A stretch of 64,000 bases of DNA from Sphingobium sp. KCTC 72723 (GTDB taxonomy: Bacteria; Pseudomonadota; Alphaproteobacteria; Sphingomonadales; Sphingomonadaceae). The stretch covers positions 1,550,001 to 1,614,000 of the forward strand of contig NZ_CP060388.1 of assembly GCF_014280435.1 (NCBI RefSeq), given 5' to 3'. This document shows, one piece after another, positions 44,092-56,214 of the stretch. Position 1 is the stretch's first letter. The number at the start of each line of letters is the position of its first letter. Position numbers and translations under genes: made by a program. The notes beneath the pieces are model-generated. The model saw nothing but the letters and a program-made list of their open reading frames with translations, did no database searches and was not told the DNA's origin.

Positions 44092-46095
44092 TCAAGACAG
44101 ACGGCGGCGGGGGATGGGGTCGGGGCGCTCCGTCCCCTCCAGCGGTCCCGCCGCGATCAGTTCGGCGATCCGGTCGCTCGTGACCGGACGGCTGAACAAA
44201 TAGCCCTGAACATTGGTGAAGCCAGCTTCGCGCGCATGGTGAAGCTGGTCCGCCGTCTCTATGCCTTCGGCCACCGTACTCATGGACAGGTCGCGCGCCA
44301 GATTGCCGATCGCCCGCACGATCGCGCGATCTTCCGCATTGGCGCTGACTCCGGCCATGAAGCTCTGATCGACCTTGAGCGTGTCGAAACGGTAGGAGCG
44401 CAGGTAGGAGAGCGAGGAATAGCCGGTGCCAAAATCATCGAGGGCGAGGCGCAGGCCGATCCGCTGCAATTCGCGCAGGATCGTATTGGTCTGCCCGCTG
44501 TCGTCGAGAAAAATGGATTCGGTGACTTCCAGTTCCAGCCGACGCGCAGGCAGCCCGGTTTCGAGCAGCGCGGCAATGACATGGCTGGGCAGGTCCGACG
44601 ATTTGAGCGAGGCAGGCGACACGTTGATGGCGATCCGCACATCACCGGGCCAGGATGCCGCCGCGATACAGGCTTCGCGCAGCACCCACCCGGTCATTGC
44701 CTCGATCATGCCCATGCTTTCGGCGATCGGAATGAATTCGGCGGGCGAAATCGGTCCCAGAACCGGATGATCCCAGCGCAGCAGCGCTTCGCACGCTTCG
44801 ATATGGCCGCTTTCCAGATCGACGATCGGCTGGAACAGCAGCTTGAGTTCGTGGTTGTCGAGCGCCCGGCGCAAGCCCGTCTCAATCTCATGCACGCGGT
44901 TGAAGCGTTCCTTGAGCGACCAGTTGAAGCTGGCGGCGCGATTGCGCCCCTCCCGCTTGGCTTCGTACAGCGCCAGGTCGGCATGTTGCATCAATTCGTC
45001 CATGTCGCGCCCGTCCTGCGGCGCGACCGCGTAACCGATGGAGGCCGTGACCGAGAGCAAATTGTCGCCCAGGTCGAAGCCATGGCCGAAATAGGTAATG
45101 ATTTCCTGCGCGATGGCAGCCGCCGTCACCCGGCATGTGTCGGGGCAGATGACGACGAATTCATCGCCGCCGAAGCGAGCGATCCGGCCGCGTCCCTGCA
45201 CCACTTCGTTGAGCCGCTCGGCCACGCTGCGCAACAATTGGTCGCCGACCATATGGCCCAGCGAATCGTTGATTTCCTTGAACCGATCCACGTCCATCCA
45301 CAGAATGGCGACGGCATCGGCGCGCTTTTCGCTCTGTTCGAATATATCGCGCAACCGCATCTGCATCGCCATGCGGTTTTCAAGTCCGGTCAGGCTGTCG
45401 AAACGGGCCAGCCGTTCGAACTTTTCCGCCAGCAGCGACTTGTCGCGCTTGCCGATCAACGCCTGTACGACTATGCGGTGCGTGGTCGAGCTGATTTCGG
45501 CGAGGCCCAACACCATCATCACCATGGCCACCGACAGCACGCGATAGCCCGTCGATCCTTCCAGCCACAGCCCCGTCGCGGTCGGCAGCAGCGCCAGGCA
45601 CACCTGGCCGATGGCGATCTGGACCCGGCCCGCATTGCGGCCTGAAATGCCGCCCGCATAGCCGGTGGCCATCGACACGCTGAGCATATGGATCACCGAA
45701 TTGGGCGATCCGATCAGCGTGACGAAGCCCATCAACCCCAGCAACCCGGCATAGGCCCATGCGCCCAGTTCATAGGCCAGTTCCCAGTTGCGCGAAGCAA
45801 CGGCAGTGCCGCGCTTTAGCTGGCGGTGGAAAAAGACGGCGGAAATGACGCGCAGCGCCGCAACGATGCAGACGGCCAGCACGACGATATGGATAGCGGT
45901 GCCATCGCTCAGGCTGCTGATGACGATGCCAACGGCAGTGCCTGTGGCCGCGCCGATGGTGAGCGATGCGGGGGATGCGTAAAGGGATTCGACCAGGCTG
46001 CGACGCACGTCTGCATCCTCGACCGACCGCTGCGCCCTGCGCCTTTCCAGAAGGTTTCTTATCACGCGCAAATGGCGGGTCTCCGGTTCCCGCAC
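44092..46095 (-). CDS. membrane-bound GGDEF-EAL c-di-GMP enzyme
   Basis: A 667-residue protein with about five hydrophobic segments (residues 30-200), then a diguanylate cyclase domain (about 230-390) with intact RFGGDEFVVI, and a phosphodiesterase domain (about 405-655) with intact EALLRWDHP, DDFGTGYSSLSYLRSY, KVDQSFM and VAEGIET. Both catalytic activities therefore appear possible. No PAS or RpfR-type sensing domain is seen. The gene lies tail to tail with the DSF synthase. ATG 46095 is the longest start; others inside the first helix are possible. Confidence 0.92.
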   Translation of the reverse strand: MREPETRHLRVIRNLLERRRAQRSVEDADVRRSLVESLYASPASLTIGAATGTAVGIVISSLSDGTAIHIVVLAVCIVAALRVISAVFFHRQLKRGTAVASRNWELAYELGAWAYAGLLGLMGFVTLIGSPNSVIHMLSVSMATGYAGGISGRNAGRVQIAIGQVCLALLPTATGLWLEGSTGYRVLSVAMVMMVLGLAEISSTTHRIVVQALIGKRDKSLLAEKFERLARFDSLTGLENRMAMQMRLRDIFEQSEKRADAVAILWMDVDRFKEINDSLGHMVGDQLLRSVAERLNEVVQGRGRIARFGGDEFVVICPDTCRVTAAAIAQEIITYFGHGFDLGDNLLSVTASIGYAVAPQDGRDMDELMQHADLALYEAKREGRNRAASFNWSLKERFNRVHEIETGLRRALDNHELKLLFQPIVDLESGHIEACEALLRWDHPVLGPISPAEFIPIAESMGMIEAMTGWVLREACIAAASWPGDVRIAINVSPASLKSSDLPSHVIAALLETGLPARRLELEVTESIFLDDSGQTNTILRELQRIGLRLALDDFGTGYSSLSYLRSYRFDTLKVDQSFMAGVSANAEDRAIVRAIGNLARDLSMSTVAEGIETADQLHHAREAGFTNVQGYLFSRPVTSDRIAELIAAGPLEGTERPDPIPRRRLS

Positions 46096-46195
46096 AGGTC
46101 ATCGCATTTTGCGTTTATTTTTTGGTTAAGATTGCCGTGCCGTACCATGGCTATTGTATGTTTCAGTCATTTTCCTTGTAGGACAGCCCCAATAG

Positions 46196-46224
46196 AAAAA
46201 GGCCGGTGGATCGCTCCACCGGCC
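46196..46224 (-). terminator. groEL rho-independent terminator
   Basis: Stem GGCCGGTGGA / TCCACCGGCC with a 4-base loop (46201-46224), followed on the minus strand by TTTTT. It starts 28 bases after the groEL stop. Confidence 0.92.
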
Positions 46225-46251
46225 TCAATCTGTTGGCAGGACGTGGACTGA

Positions 46252-47904
<1,653 letters not shown>

Positions 47905-48023
47905 TTACCTTCTTGAAGAATTGCAAAATGTGCGAAGTTCACACCGTCGCAGGTGTCGGAAATTCGCGGGAAACGAGAAATTCGGTCGGGTTCGCAACTT
48001 TACGCCGCGACCCCGGAACCCAT

Positions 48024-48311
48024 TCAGGCGACGACGCCCAGAATGTCCGATTCCTTCATGATCAGCAGGTCTTCACCGTCGACCTTGACTTCGGTGCCGG
48101 ACCATTTGCCGAACAGGATACGGTCGCCAGCCTTGACATCGAGCGGCGTAACCTTGCCGTCTTCGGCCTTGCTGCCGGTGCCGACGGAGACGATTTCGCC
48201 TTCCTGCGGCTTTTCCTTGGCGGTGTCGGGGATGATGATCCCGCCTGCGGTCTTCGCTTCCGCTTCGATGCGGCGGACGAGAACACGGTCGTGCAACGGA
48301 CGAAATGCCAT
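48024..48311 (-). CDS. groS: co-chaperonin GroES
   Basis: A 95-residue GroES with the N-terminal [16 protein letters not shown] strand, the mobile loop region ([18 protein letters not shown]) and the C-terminal [18 protein letters not shown]. First gene of the groESL operon; the CIRCE operator is about 105 bases upstream. Confidence 0.98.
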   Translation of the reverse strand: MAFRPLHDRVLVRRIEAEAKTAGGIIIPDTAKEKPQEGEIVSVGTGSKAEDGKVTPLDVKAGDRILFGKWSGTEVKVDGEDLLIMKESDILGVVA

Positions 48312-48415
48312 GTTGATTGCCTTTCCCTTAAACTTTGGGATGGGTCGGACATAGGAGGGGCGGATGATCCGCCGTTACCCCTATGCCTGTCCTTCTCCCG
48401 ATGAACTGGCGCTTG

Positions 48416-48442
48416 TTAGCACTCCTTGATGAAGAGTGCCAG
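48416..48442 (-). promoter_or_regulatory. CIRCE operator of groESL
   Basis: TTAGCACTC-N9-GAGTGCCAG on the plus strand (canonical TTAGCACTC-N9-GAGTGCTAA), 16 of 18 arm bases matching. This is the HrcA binding site, so groESL should be repressed by HrcA and induced by heat. The rest of the 358-base region 48312-48669 holds the groESL promoter and the yghU leader; no other feature seen. Confidence 0.92.
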
Positions 48443-48669
48443 CCGCGTCTGCATATGGTTCGACCCGGCGCGGCGTCAAGACGATGGAGCATAAAAATTC
48501 CACCAGCGCGACTTTGTGGCGACGAGCCGACCGGCGGAGCGGGACGAGTTTTGATCGCCTGATGAAATTGGCACGGCAACGCTACAGATATGCTGCATTG
48601 AACGCGGCAGGCGGACTCCCTAACTCACGCGCACAGTCTTCCCACCCCGTATATAAGAGACCGCCCTGC

Positions 48670-49533
48670 ATGACCGACAGCTATACCCCGCCCCGCGTGT
48701 GGACATGGAACAAGGCCAATGGCGGCCAGTTCGCCAACATCAACCGGCCGATCGCGGGTGCGACCCATGACAAGGCGTTGCCGGTGGGTCAGCATCCGCT
48801 CCAGCTCTATTCGCTCGCCACGCCCAACGGGCAGAAGGTGACGATCCTTCTGGAAGAATTGCTGGCGGCGGGTCATGGCGGGGCGGAATATGACGCCTGG
48901 CTGATCAAGATCGGCGATGGCGACCAGTTTTCCAGCGGTTTCGTGGACGTGAATCCCAACAGCAAAATCCCCGCGCTGATGGACTACAGCGTGTCGCCGC
49001 CGCAGCGGGTGTTCGAATCGGGCGCGATTCTGCTCTATCTGGCGGAAAAATTCGGCGCGTTCCTGCCGACCGATCCGGCCAAGCGGACGGCGGCGCTTGG
49101 CTGGCTGTTCTGGCAGATGGGCAGCGCGCCTTTGCTGGGCGGCGGCTTTGGCCATTTCTACGCCTATGCGCCGGAAAAATACGAATATCCGATCGACCGT
49201 TACACGATGGAAGTGAAGCGGCAGTTGGACGTGCTGGACCGGCATCTGGCGGAAAACGCCTATATGGCGGGTGATGAGTATAGCATCGCCGATATGGCTA
49301 TCTGGCCCTGGTATGGCGGCGTGGTGCTGAACCGGGCCTATGGCGCGGCGGAGTTTCTGGACGCGGCAAGCTACAAGAATCTGGTCCGCTGGGCGCAACA
49401 GATCGACGCGCGCCCGGCGGTGCAGCGCGGGCGGATCGTCAACAAGGTGAACGGGCCGCTGGAGGAGCAATTGCACGAGCGGCATGATGCGGGCGATTTT
49501 GACACGAAAACGCAGGATAAGGTGGCGGTTTGA
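48670..49533 (+). CDS. yghU: YghU-type glutathione S-transferase / disulfide-bond oxidoreductase
   Basis: A 287-residue GST-fold protein of the YghU/Nu class, which reduces organic hydroperoxides and disulfides with two glutathione molecules. Typical N-terminal extension before the thioredoxin domain (PPRVWTWNKANGGQFANINRP), then LYSLATPNGQKVTILLEEL, VNPNSKIPALMDY and ESGAILLYLAEKFG, and a helical C-terminal domain (DEYSIADMAIWPWYGG). Start is ATG 48670; the frame is open to 48436 through the CIRCE region, which is not coding. Confidence 0.92.
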   Translation: MTDSYTPPRVWTWNKANGGQFANINRPIAGATHDKALPVGQHPLQLYSLATPNGQKVTILLEELLAAGHGGAEYDAWLIKIGDGDQFSSGFVDVNPNSKIPALMDYSVSPPQRVFESGAILLYLAEKFGAFLPTDPAKRTAALGWLFWQMGSAPLLGGGFGHFYAYAPEKYEYPIDRYTMEVKRQLDVLDRHLAENAYMAGDEYSIADMAIWPWYGGVVLNRAYGAAEFLDAASYKNLVRWAQQIDARPAVQRGRIVNKVNGPLEEQLHERHDAGDFDTKTQDKVAV

Positions 49534-49589
49534 ACCTTAATCCTTACATGTTTGGGGTTATCATATAGTAGTTTACACTCTCATCCATA

Positions 49590-49678
49590 CGTCATGCTGA
49601 ACTTGTTTCAGCATCCATCGTGCCCCACAAACAGCGGCTTATTGGGCGAAATGGACCCTGAAACAAGTTCAGGGTGAC
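49590..49678. repeat. palindromic repeat R1, copy 3
   Basis: About 89 bases with the same ends as the copy at 24312 (CGTCATGCTGAACTTGTTTC left, GTTCAGGGTGAC right) and the second palindrome CCTGAAACAAGTTCAGG; the internal 35 bases differ. Located between the convergent yghU and ligA genes. Confidence 0.87.
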
Positions 49679-49706
49679 GTTGGGGGGATGTTGGCCATAT
49701 ACGCGC

Positions 49707-49726
49707 CCTCTCCTTGCAGGGGAGGA
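49707..49726. repeat. palindromic repeat R2, short copy
   Basis: CCTCTCCTTGCAGGGGAGGA, one base from the TAA stop codon (49730-49728) of ligA on the minus strand. Confidence 0.8.
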
Positions 49727-49727
49727 T

Positions 49728-51854
<2,127 letters not shown>

Positions 51855-51908
51855 TTAACGGCTGTCGTGCTTTGGCGAAAGGCGGAGAGGAGATGTGCGC
51901 CGCCCTGG

Positions 51909-51928
51909 ACTCCCGCCTGCGCGGGAGT
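51909..51928. repeat. short palindrome R4 between ligA and the monooxygenase gene
   Basis: ACTCCCGC-CTGC-GCGGGAGT, a perfect 8-base inverted repeat. Same core (CCCGCCTGCGCGGG) recurs at 52384-52403 on the other side of the small gene. Confidence 0.8.
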
Positions 51929-51936
51929 ACATTATT

Positions 51937-52311
51937 TTATAGGCCCGCTACTGGCACCGTCTCAAACCTTTGGCCGAAACCGGCGATGATCGGGCGGGCC
52001 TTGGCGATGGCGGTTTGCACGGCGGGGAGTTTGAGCGAGGCGGCGTAGCTTTCGCGGCTGTCCCAGACTTCGGTGATCCACAATGCGTCGGGGTTCGCGG
52101 TGTCGAGCGCGATGATATAGGACAGGCAGCCGGGCATAGCGGCCGTGCCGTCGCGGAGATAGGCGAGCAAGGCGTCGCGCTGGTCGGGCTTGGCGATCAT
52201 CTGGCCGATCAGGCCGTAGCGGGGCGCGGCGGATTGTGCGGCGGCAGGGATGGCGCTGGCCGCGAGGGCGGCGGCGGTGAGGCCGATCATGTCTCTGCGG
52301 TTATGGGTCAT
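51937..52311 (-). CDS. exported ABM-domain protein (putative quinol monooxygenase)
   Basis: A 124-residue protein with a Tat-like leader (HNRRDMIGLTAAALAASAIP, residues 3-22) and one antibiotic-biosynthesis-monooxygenase domain (about 32-115; QRDALLAYLRDGTAAMPGCLSYI, then DALWITEVWDSRESYAASL). ABM domains form ferredoxin-like dimers and oxidise quinols or related aromatics without cofactors; export is less common. ATG 52311 has a strong GGAGGAAA site. The longer frame from 52371 begins with repeat-encoded residues (GLDSRLRGN) and is rejected. Flanked on both sides by R4 palindromes. Confidence 0.82.
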   Translation of the reverse strand: MTHNRRDMIGLTAAALAASAIPAAAQSAAPRYGLIGQMIAKPDQRDALLAYLRDGTAAMPGCLSYIIALDTANPDALWITEVWDSRESYAASLKLPAVQTAIAKARPIIAGFGQRFETVPVAGL

Positions 52312-52341
52312 GGGTGTTTCCTCCGCCGTTTCATTGTCCGT

Positions 52342-52403
52342 ATTCCCGCGTAGGCGGGAATCCAGTCCCACGCTGCGATCTGGGTTCCCGCCTGCGCGGG
52401 AAC
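52342..52403. repeat. pair of R4-type palindromes between recN and the monooxygenase gene
   Basis: Two perfect stems in tandem: ATTCCCGC-GTAG-GCGGGAAT (52342-52361) and GTTCCCGC-CTGC-GCGGGAAC (52384-52403). The second ends 8 bases from the recN stop codon. Confidence 0.85.
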
Positions 52404-52410
52404 ACCGACG

Positions 52411-54075
52411 CTAAACCCGCTCCAGCAGCCGTTCCGCCTGCGCGCGGGCTTCCGCCGTGATTTCCGCGCCGGACAGCATCCTTGCGATTTCCTCGCGTCG
52501 TTCGCCCGCATCGAGCGCATGGACGCCGGTGCGAGTCACCGTGCCGTCGCTCGATTTGGCGATCAGCATATGGTCCGCGCCGCGTGCCGCGACCTGCGGG
52601 CTGTGGGTGACGACGAGGATCTGGTTGCTGCGCGCGAGGCGCGCGAGCCGTTCGCCAATCGCATCGGCCACCGCGCCGCCCACGCCCCGGTCGATCTCGT
52701 CGAAGATCAGCGTGTCCGCCCCGCCCTGCTCCGCCAGCGCGACTTTGAGCGCCAGGATGAAGCGCGACAATTCGCCACCCGACGCGATCTTGGTCAGCGG
52801 GGCGAAGGGTGCGCCGGGGTTAGTCGAAATCTCAAACTCCACCCGGTCCATGCCCTGCCCGGTCCACTGGCCTTCATCGAGCGGCGCGACCACGGTGCGG
52901 AAGCGGGCCGCGTCCAGCTTGAGCGGGGCCAGTTCCGCCGCAACCGCTGCGTCCAGCTTGCCCGCCGCCATTTGCCGTTCGCCCGACAAGGCCTGCGCCG
53001 CCTTGCGATAGGCCGCTGCCTTGGCCGTCACTGCCGCCTCCAGCGCGGCGACATGCTCCTGCCCCCCCTCGATCGCGGCCAGCCGGGCGGCCATCTCGTC
53101 GCGCAGGGCGGCCAGATCGTCCGGCTGCACCTGATGCTTGCGGGCCAGGCCGCGCAGGTCGAACAGGCGGGTTTCGATGCTGTCGAGCCGGGCGGGGTCG
53201 AAACTCAGCGCCTCGGCGGCTTCCGCCAGCCGATCCTCCGCCTCGCCCGCTTCCACCACGGCGCGGTCGAGCGCTTCGAGAACGGCGGCGAGCAAGGGTT
53301 CCTCCCCCGCGATCCGGTCCAGCCGACGCGCGGCTTGCCGTAACTGGGCGAGGCCACCGTCCGACCCGGTCAGGCAATCGCCGATCGCGGTCAGATCGTC
53401 GGTCAGGCGCGCGCCCTTCTGCATCGTGGCGCGTTCGTCGGCCAGCGTCGCTTCCTCGCCCGCTTGCGGAGCAAAGCGGGTGAGTTCATCGACTGCGTGG
53501 GTCAGGTAATCGCGGTCGCGCGCGGCATTGTCCACGGTGCTGCGCGCCTCGGCCAGCGCGCTCGCGGCCTTGCGCCACGCGCCATGGGCAGCGGCGACTG
53601 CGCCGGAATCGCAGCGGCCATAAGCGTCGAGCAGCGCGCGATGGCCGCGTGCATTGAGCAGCCCGCGATCGTCATGCTGGCCGTGAATTTCCACCAGCGA
53701 TCCGCCGATGTCGCGCAACAGCGCCGCCGAACAGGGTTGGTCGTTGACGAAAGCGCGGCTGCCGCCATCCGCCTTCACCATGCGGCGGATGATGAGCGGT
53801 TCGCCCGGTTCCAGGTCGATGCCATTTTCGATCAATAGCGCGGCCGCACGATGGCCCGTGCCGGGCGGGTCGAAGGTCGCGATGACGCTGGCCTGCGCCT
53901 CCCCGTTGCGCACCAGCCCGCTATCGGCGCGCGCGCCCAGCGTCAGCCCCAGCGAATCGAGCAGGATCGACTTGCCCGCCCCGGTTTCGCCGGTCAACAC
54001 GGAAAGGCCTGCGCCGAACTCCAGGTCCAGCGCCTCGATCAGCACGACATTGCGGATGGAAAGGGCGGTCAGCAC
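52411..54075 (-). CDS. recN: DNA repair protein RecN
   Basis: A 554-residue SMC-like ATPase for double-strand break repair. Walker A in LTGETGAGKSILLDS (residue 30), long coiled-coil arms (about 160-370, Ala/Glu/Arg rich), signature IASGGELSRFILALK and Walker B DTLIFDEIDRGVGG, then VVTHSPQVAARG. Full length. Between bamD and ligA as in other alphaproteobacteria. Confidence 0.97.
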   Translation of the reverse strand: MLTALSIRNVVLIEALDLEFGAGLSVLTGETGAGKSILLDSLGLTLGARADSGLVRNGEAQASVIATFDPPGTGHRAAALLIENGIDLEPGEPLIIRRMVKADGGSRAFVNDQPCSAALLRDIGGSLVEIHGQHDDRGLLNARGHRALLDAYGRCDSGAVAAAHGAWRKAASALAEARSTVDNAARDRDYLTHAVDELTRFAPQAGEEATLADERATMQKGARLTDDLTAIGDCLTGSDGGLAQLRQAARRLDRIAGEEPLLAAVLEALDRAVVEAGEAEDRLAEAAEALSFDPARLDSIETRLFDLRGLARKHQVQPDDLAALRDEMAARLAAIEGGQEHVAALEAAVTAKAAAYRKAAQALSGERQMAAGKLDAAVAAELAPLKLDAARFRTVVAPLDEGQWTGQGMDRVEFEISTNPGAPFAPLTKIASGGELSRFILALKVALAEQGGADTLIFDEIDRGVGGAVADAIGERLARLARSNQILVVTHSPQVAARGADHMLIAKSSDGTVTRTGVHALDAGERREEIARMLSGAEITAEARAQAERLLERV

Positions 54076-54088
54076 ATCAAAAAACTCT

Positions 54089-54198
54089 CCCCTCCCGCAG
54101 GCGGGAGGGGTTGGGGGTGGGTGCGCCGCACAGGGGACAGGACGGAAGCTCGCTGCGCTTGCTGCCCACCCCTAGCCCCTCCCACCTGCGGGAGGGGG
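54089..54198. repeat. long compound palindrome between recN and bamD
   Basis: Starts with CCCCTCCCGC-AG-GCGGGAGGGG (54089-54110) and ends with CCTCCCACCTGCGGGAGGGGG; in between, GGGGTTGGGGGTGGG on the left faces CCCACCCCTAGCCCC on the right. It lies directly before the bamD stop codon on the minus strand (stop 54211-54209), again beside a stop codon. Confidence 0.82.
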
Positions 54199-54208
54199 CC
54201 AAGATGGC

Positions 54209-54994
54209 TTACGCCTTTGGCCCATGTTCCCGCATCAGCTTGTAGGAGCGTTCATACCATTCGCTGCCGGGATAGTTGGCGCCCAGCACGGCGGCGGCCT
54301 TTTGCGCTTCGGCCGGGATGCCGAGCGAGAGATAGGATTCGACCAGACGTTCCAGCGCTTCGGGCGCGTGGGTGGTGGTCTGATATTTACCGACGACGGT
54401 GCGGAAACGCAGCGTGGCAGCGAGCCATTGGCCGCGCCGCTGGTAGAAACGGCCAACTTCCATTTCCTTGCCAGCCAGATGGTCGTTGACCAGATCGACC
54501 TTCAACCGCGCATCGGCGGCGTAACGGCTGTCGGGATAGCGGCGGATCAGTTCGCCCAGCGCATCCAGCCCCTGCTGCGTGATTTTCTGGTCGCGGGTAA
54601 CGTCCGCAATCTGTTCATAATAGCAGAGCGCGATCAGATAATAGGCATAGGGCGCGTCTTTGTTGCCGGTGTGGATCGACAGGAAACGCTGCGACGCGGA
54701 AACGGATTCGGCATAATCGCTGTTCATATAATAGCTGAATGCCGACATCAGCTGCGCCCGGCGCGCCCAGGGCGAATAGGGATGCTGACGCTCCACCTCG
54801 TCAAACAGCGCGGCGGCGAGCTTATACTGGCCGCGATCGAGCCGTTCCTTGCCGCTATTATACAGGGTCGATACGTCGCGGGCGACATATTGCGTATCCG
54901 CCTTGTTCTTGGATGTCGAACACCCGGCGAGCAGGGCGGCAAGCAGGACCGGGGCGGTGGCCGCGCCGATGCGCGTCAGTTTTTTCGTCAGCAT
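54209..54994 (-). CDS. bamD: outer membrane assembly lipoprotein BamD
   Basis: A 261-residue lipoprotein: signal peptide with lipobox LLAGCS (Cys about residue 23), then five TPR-like units (for example LYNSGKERLDRGQYKLAAALFDEVERQHPYSPW at about 40-75, described by position). Essential partner of BamA in inserting beta-barrel proteins, including the TonB receptors seen here. ATG 54994 places the leader correctly; the frame extends to 55030. Confidence 0.95.
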   Translation of the reverse strand: MLTKKLTRIGAATAPVLLAALLAGCSTSKNKADTQYVARDVSTLYNSGKERLDRGQYKLAAALFDEVERQHPYSPWARRAQLMSAFSYYMNSDYAESVSASQRFLSIHTGNKDAPYAYYLIALCYYEQIADVTRDQKITQQGLDALGELIRRYPDSRYAADARLKVDLVNDHLAGKEMEVGRFYQRRGQWLAATLRFRTVVGKYQTTTHAPEALERLVESYLSLGIPAEAQKAAAVLGANYPGSEWYERSYKLMREHGPKA

Positions 54995-55049
54995 GGGGCG
55001 GGTCATAGCCGAGGGACACGCCGCCGCCAAGCGACAGATTGGGTCATGG

Positions 55050-56069
55050 TCAACAGGCCGTCCGTGGCGGCAGGTCGAGCCGGGCCACAGCGCCGCTCGC
55101 CACGCCCGGCGTCAGCGCAAAACGCCCGCCCAACTGGGCCGCAAGCGCATGGGCAATGCGCAACCCCATGGAATCGCCCGCGCCGACCTGAAAACCCGGT
55201 GGCAGCCCCTGGCCATTGTCAGCAATGCGCAGCGACAGCGCGCCGCCCTGATGTTCCAGCACCACGTCCACCTGGCCAGCGCGATCGGGAAAGCCATGTT
55301 CGATGGCGTTGCTGACCGATTCCGCCACGATCAGCGCCAGTGGCACGATGATTTCCGGTTCGATCACCAGTCCTTCGGGAGCCGTGGTGGTGACGGTCAC
55401 GTCGTCCCGCCCGCTGGCTTCCACCACATCGGCGGTCAGGCGCGGCAGGAAGGCGGCAATGTCCTGCCCCTGCCCCGACGGGTCGTAGAGCGCGCGGCTG
55501 ATCCGGCCGACCAGCGCCACCCGACCCGACGCATCGTCCAGCGCCTTGCGCGCGTCGTCATGATCGACATGGCGCCGCTGAAACGCCAGCATCGCGGCCA
55601 CGACCTGAAGATTGTTGGACACGCGATGCTGCAATTCATGGAACAGCAGTTCGCGATTTTCCGCCAGCGCGCGGCTGCGCTCCCGCTCCACCGCCAGGTT
55701 GAAATTGGCACGCTGCATGAAGTGGATGAGCAGGATGTCGATGGTGACGACGCCAGTGTAGAACAGCATCGCCACCGCAACCGCCGGGTTGAAGCCGAAA
55801 CTGTAGAACGGCGGAATAAACACATACCAGGACAGCGACCCGCACAGGACCGCCGCGAATATCCCCGGACGGACCCCGAACAGGAAGGATGCCAGGATAA
55901 CCGCCGGAAAGAAGGTGACGAACGGGTAGCCGGTCGGCAGCAAGGGTTCAGCAGCGTAGCGCAGCATCATTGCCGCCGCGCAAAACAATAGCGTCAGGGC
56001 ATAGGCATAGACCGGCCGATCGAGGACGAGTGGCAGCCGTTCGACGAAGCGCGCGTTGGTCCGCTGCAT
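55050..56069 (-). CDS. HisKA_2-type sensor histidine kinase with DUF4118 membrane domain
   Basis: A 339-residue kinase. Residues 10-115 hold four hydrophobic segments of the KdpD-like DUF4118 type (FPAVILASFLFGVRPGIFAAV). The phosphorylation helix has HELQHRVSNNLQVVAAML (His about residue 168), and the ATPase domain is complete: VAESVSNAIEHGFPD (N box), IADNGQGLPPGF and SMGLRIAHALAAQLGG. HisKA_2/HWE kinases are the class that feeds PhyR in alphaproteobacteria, so this orphan kinase (no response regulator next to it) is a candidate stress-response input. ATG 56069 has GGGGAA upstream. Confidence 0.88.
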   Translation of the reverse strand: MQRTNARFVERLPLVLDRPVYAYALTLLFCAAAMMLRYAAEPLLPTGYPFVTFFPAVILASFLFGVRPGIFAAVLCGSLSWYVFIPPFYSFGFNPAVAVAMLFYTGVVTIDILLIHFMQRANFNLAVERERSRALAENRELLFHELQHRVSNNLQVVAAMLAFQRRHVDHDDARKALDDASGRVALVGRISRALYDPSGQGQDIAAFLPRLTADVVEASGRDDVTVTTTAPEGLVIEPEIIVPLALIVAESVSNAIEHGFPDRAGQVDVVLEHQGGALSLRIADNGQGLPPGFQVGAGDSMGLRIAHALAAQLGGRFALTPGVASGAVARLDLPPRTAC

Positions 56070-56154
56070 GATGTTCCCCAAATGTGCTTCGTTACAGTAG
56101 CAGAACCTTACCCGCCCGCCTTGATACAAATCAGTCCCAACCATTTTTTCCATG

Positions 56155-56184
56155 AAAAAGGGCGCCCGGTATCACCGGGCGCCC
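56155..56184 (-). terminator. pnp rho-independent terminator
   Basis: Stem GGGCGCCCGGT / ACCGGGCGCCC with a 3-base loop (56160-56184), followed on the minus strand by TTTTTC. Begins 31 bases past the pnp stop. Confidence 0.92.
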
Positions 56185-56214
56185 CATTTTCCGTTCGATC
56201 CATCGCTGGAAAGA

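Noticed and set aside
52312..52371. N-terminal extension of the monooxygenase-like gene
   Set aside because: The extra residues (GLDSRLRGN) are a translation of a dispersed palindrome, and ATG 52311 has a strong ribosome site followed by the leader.
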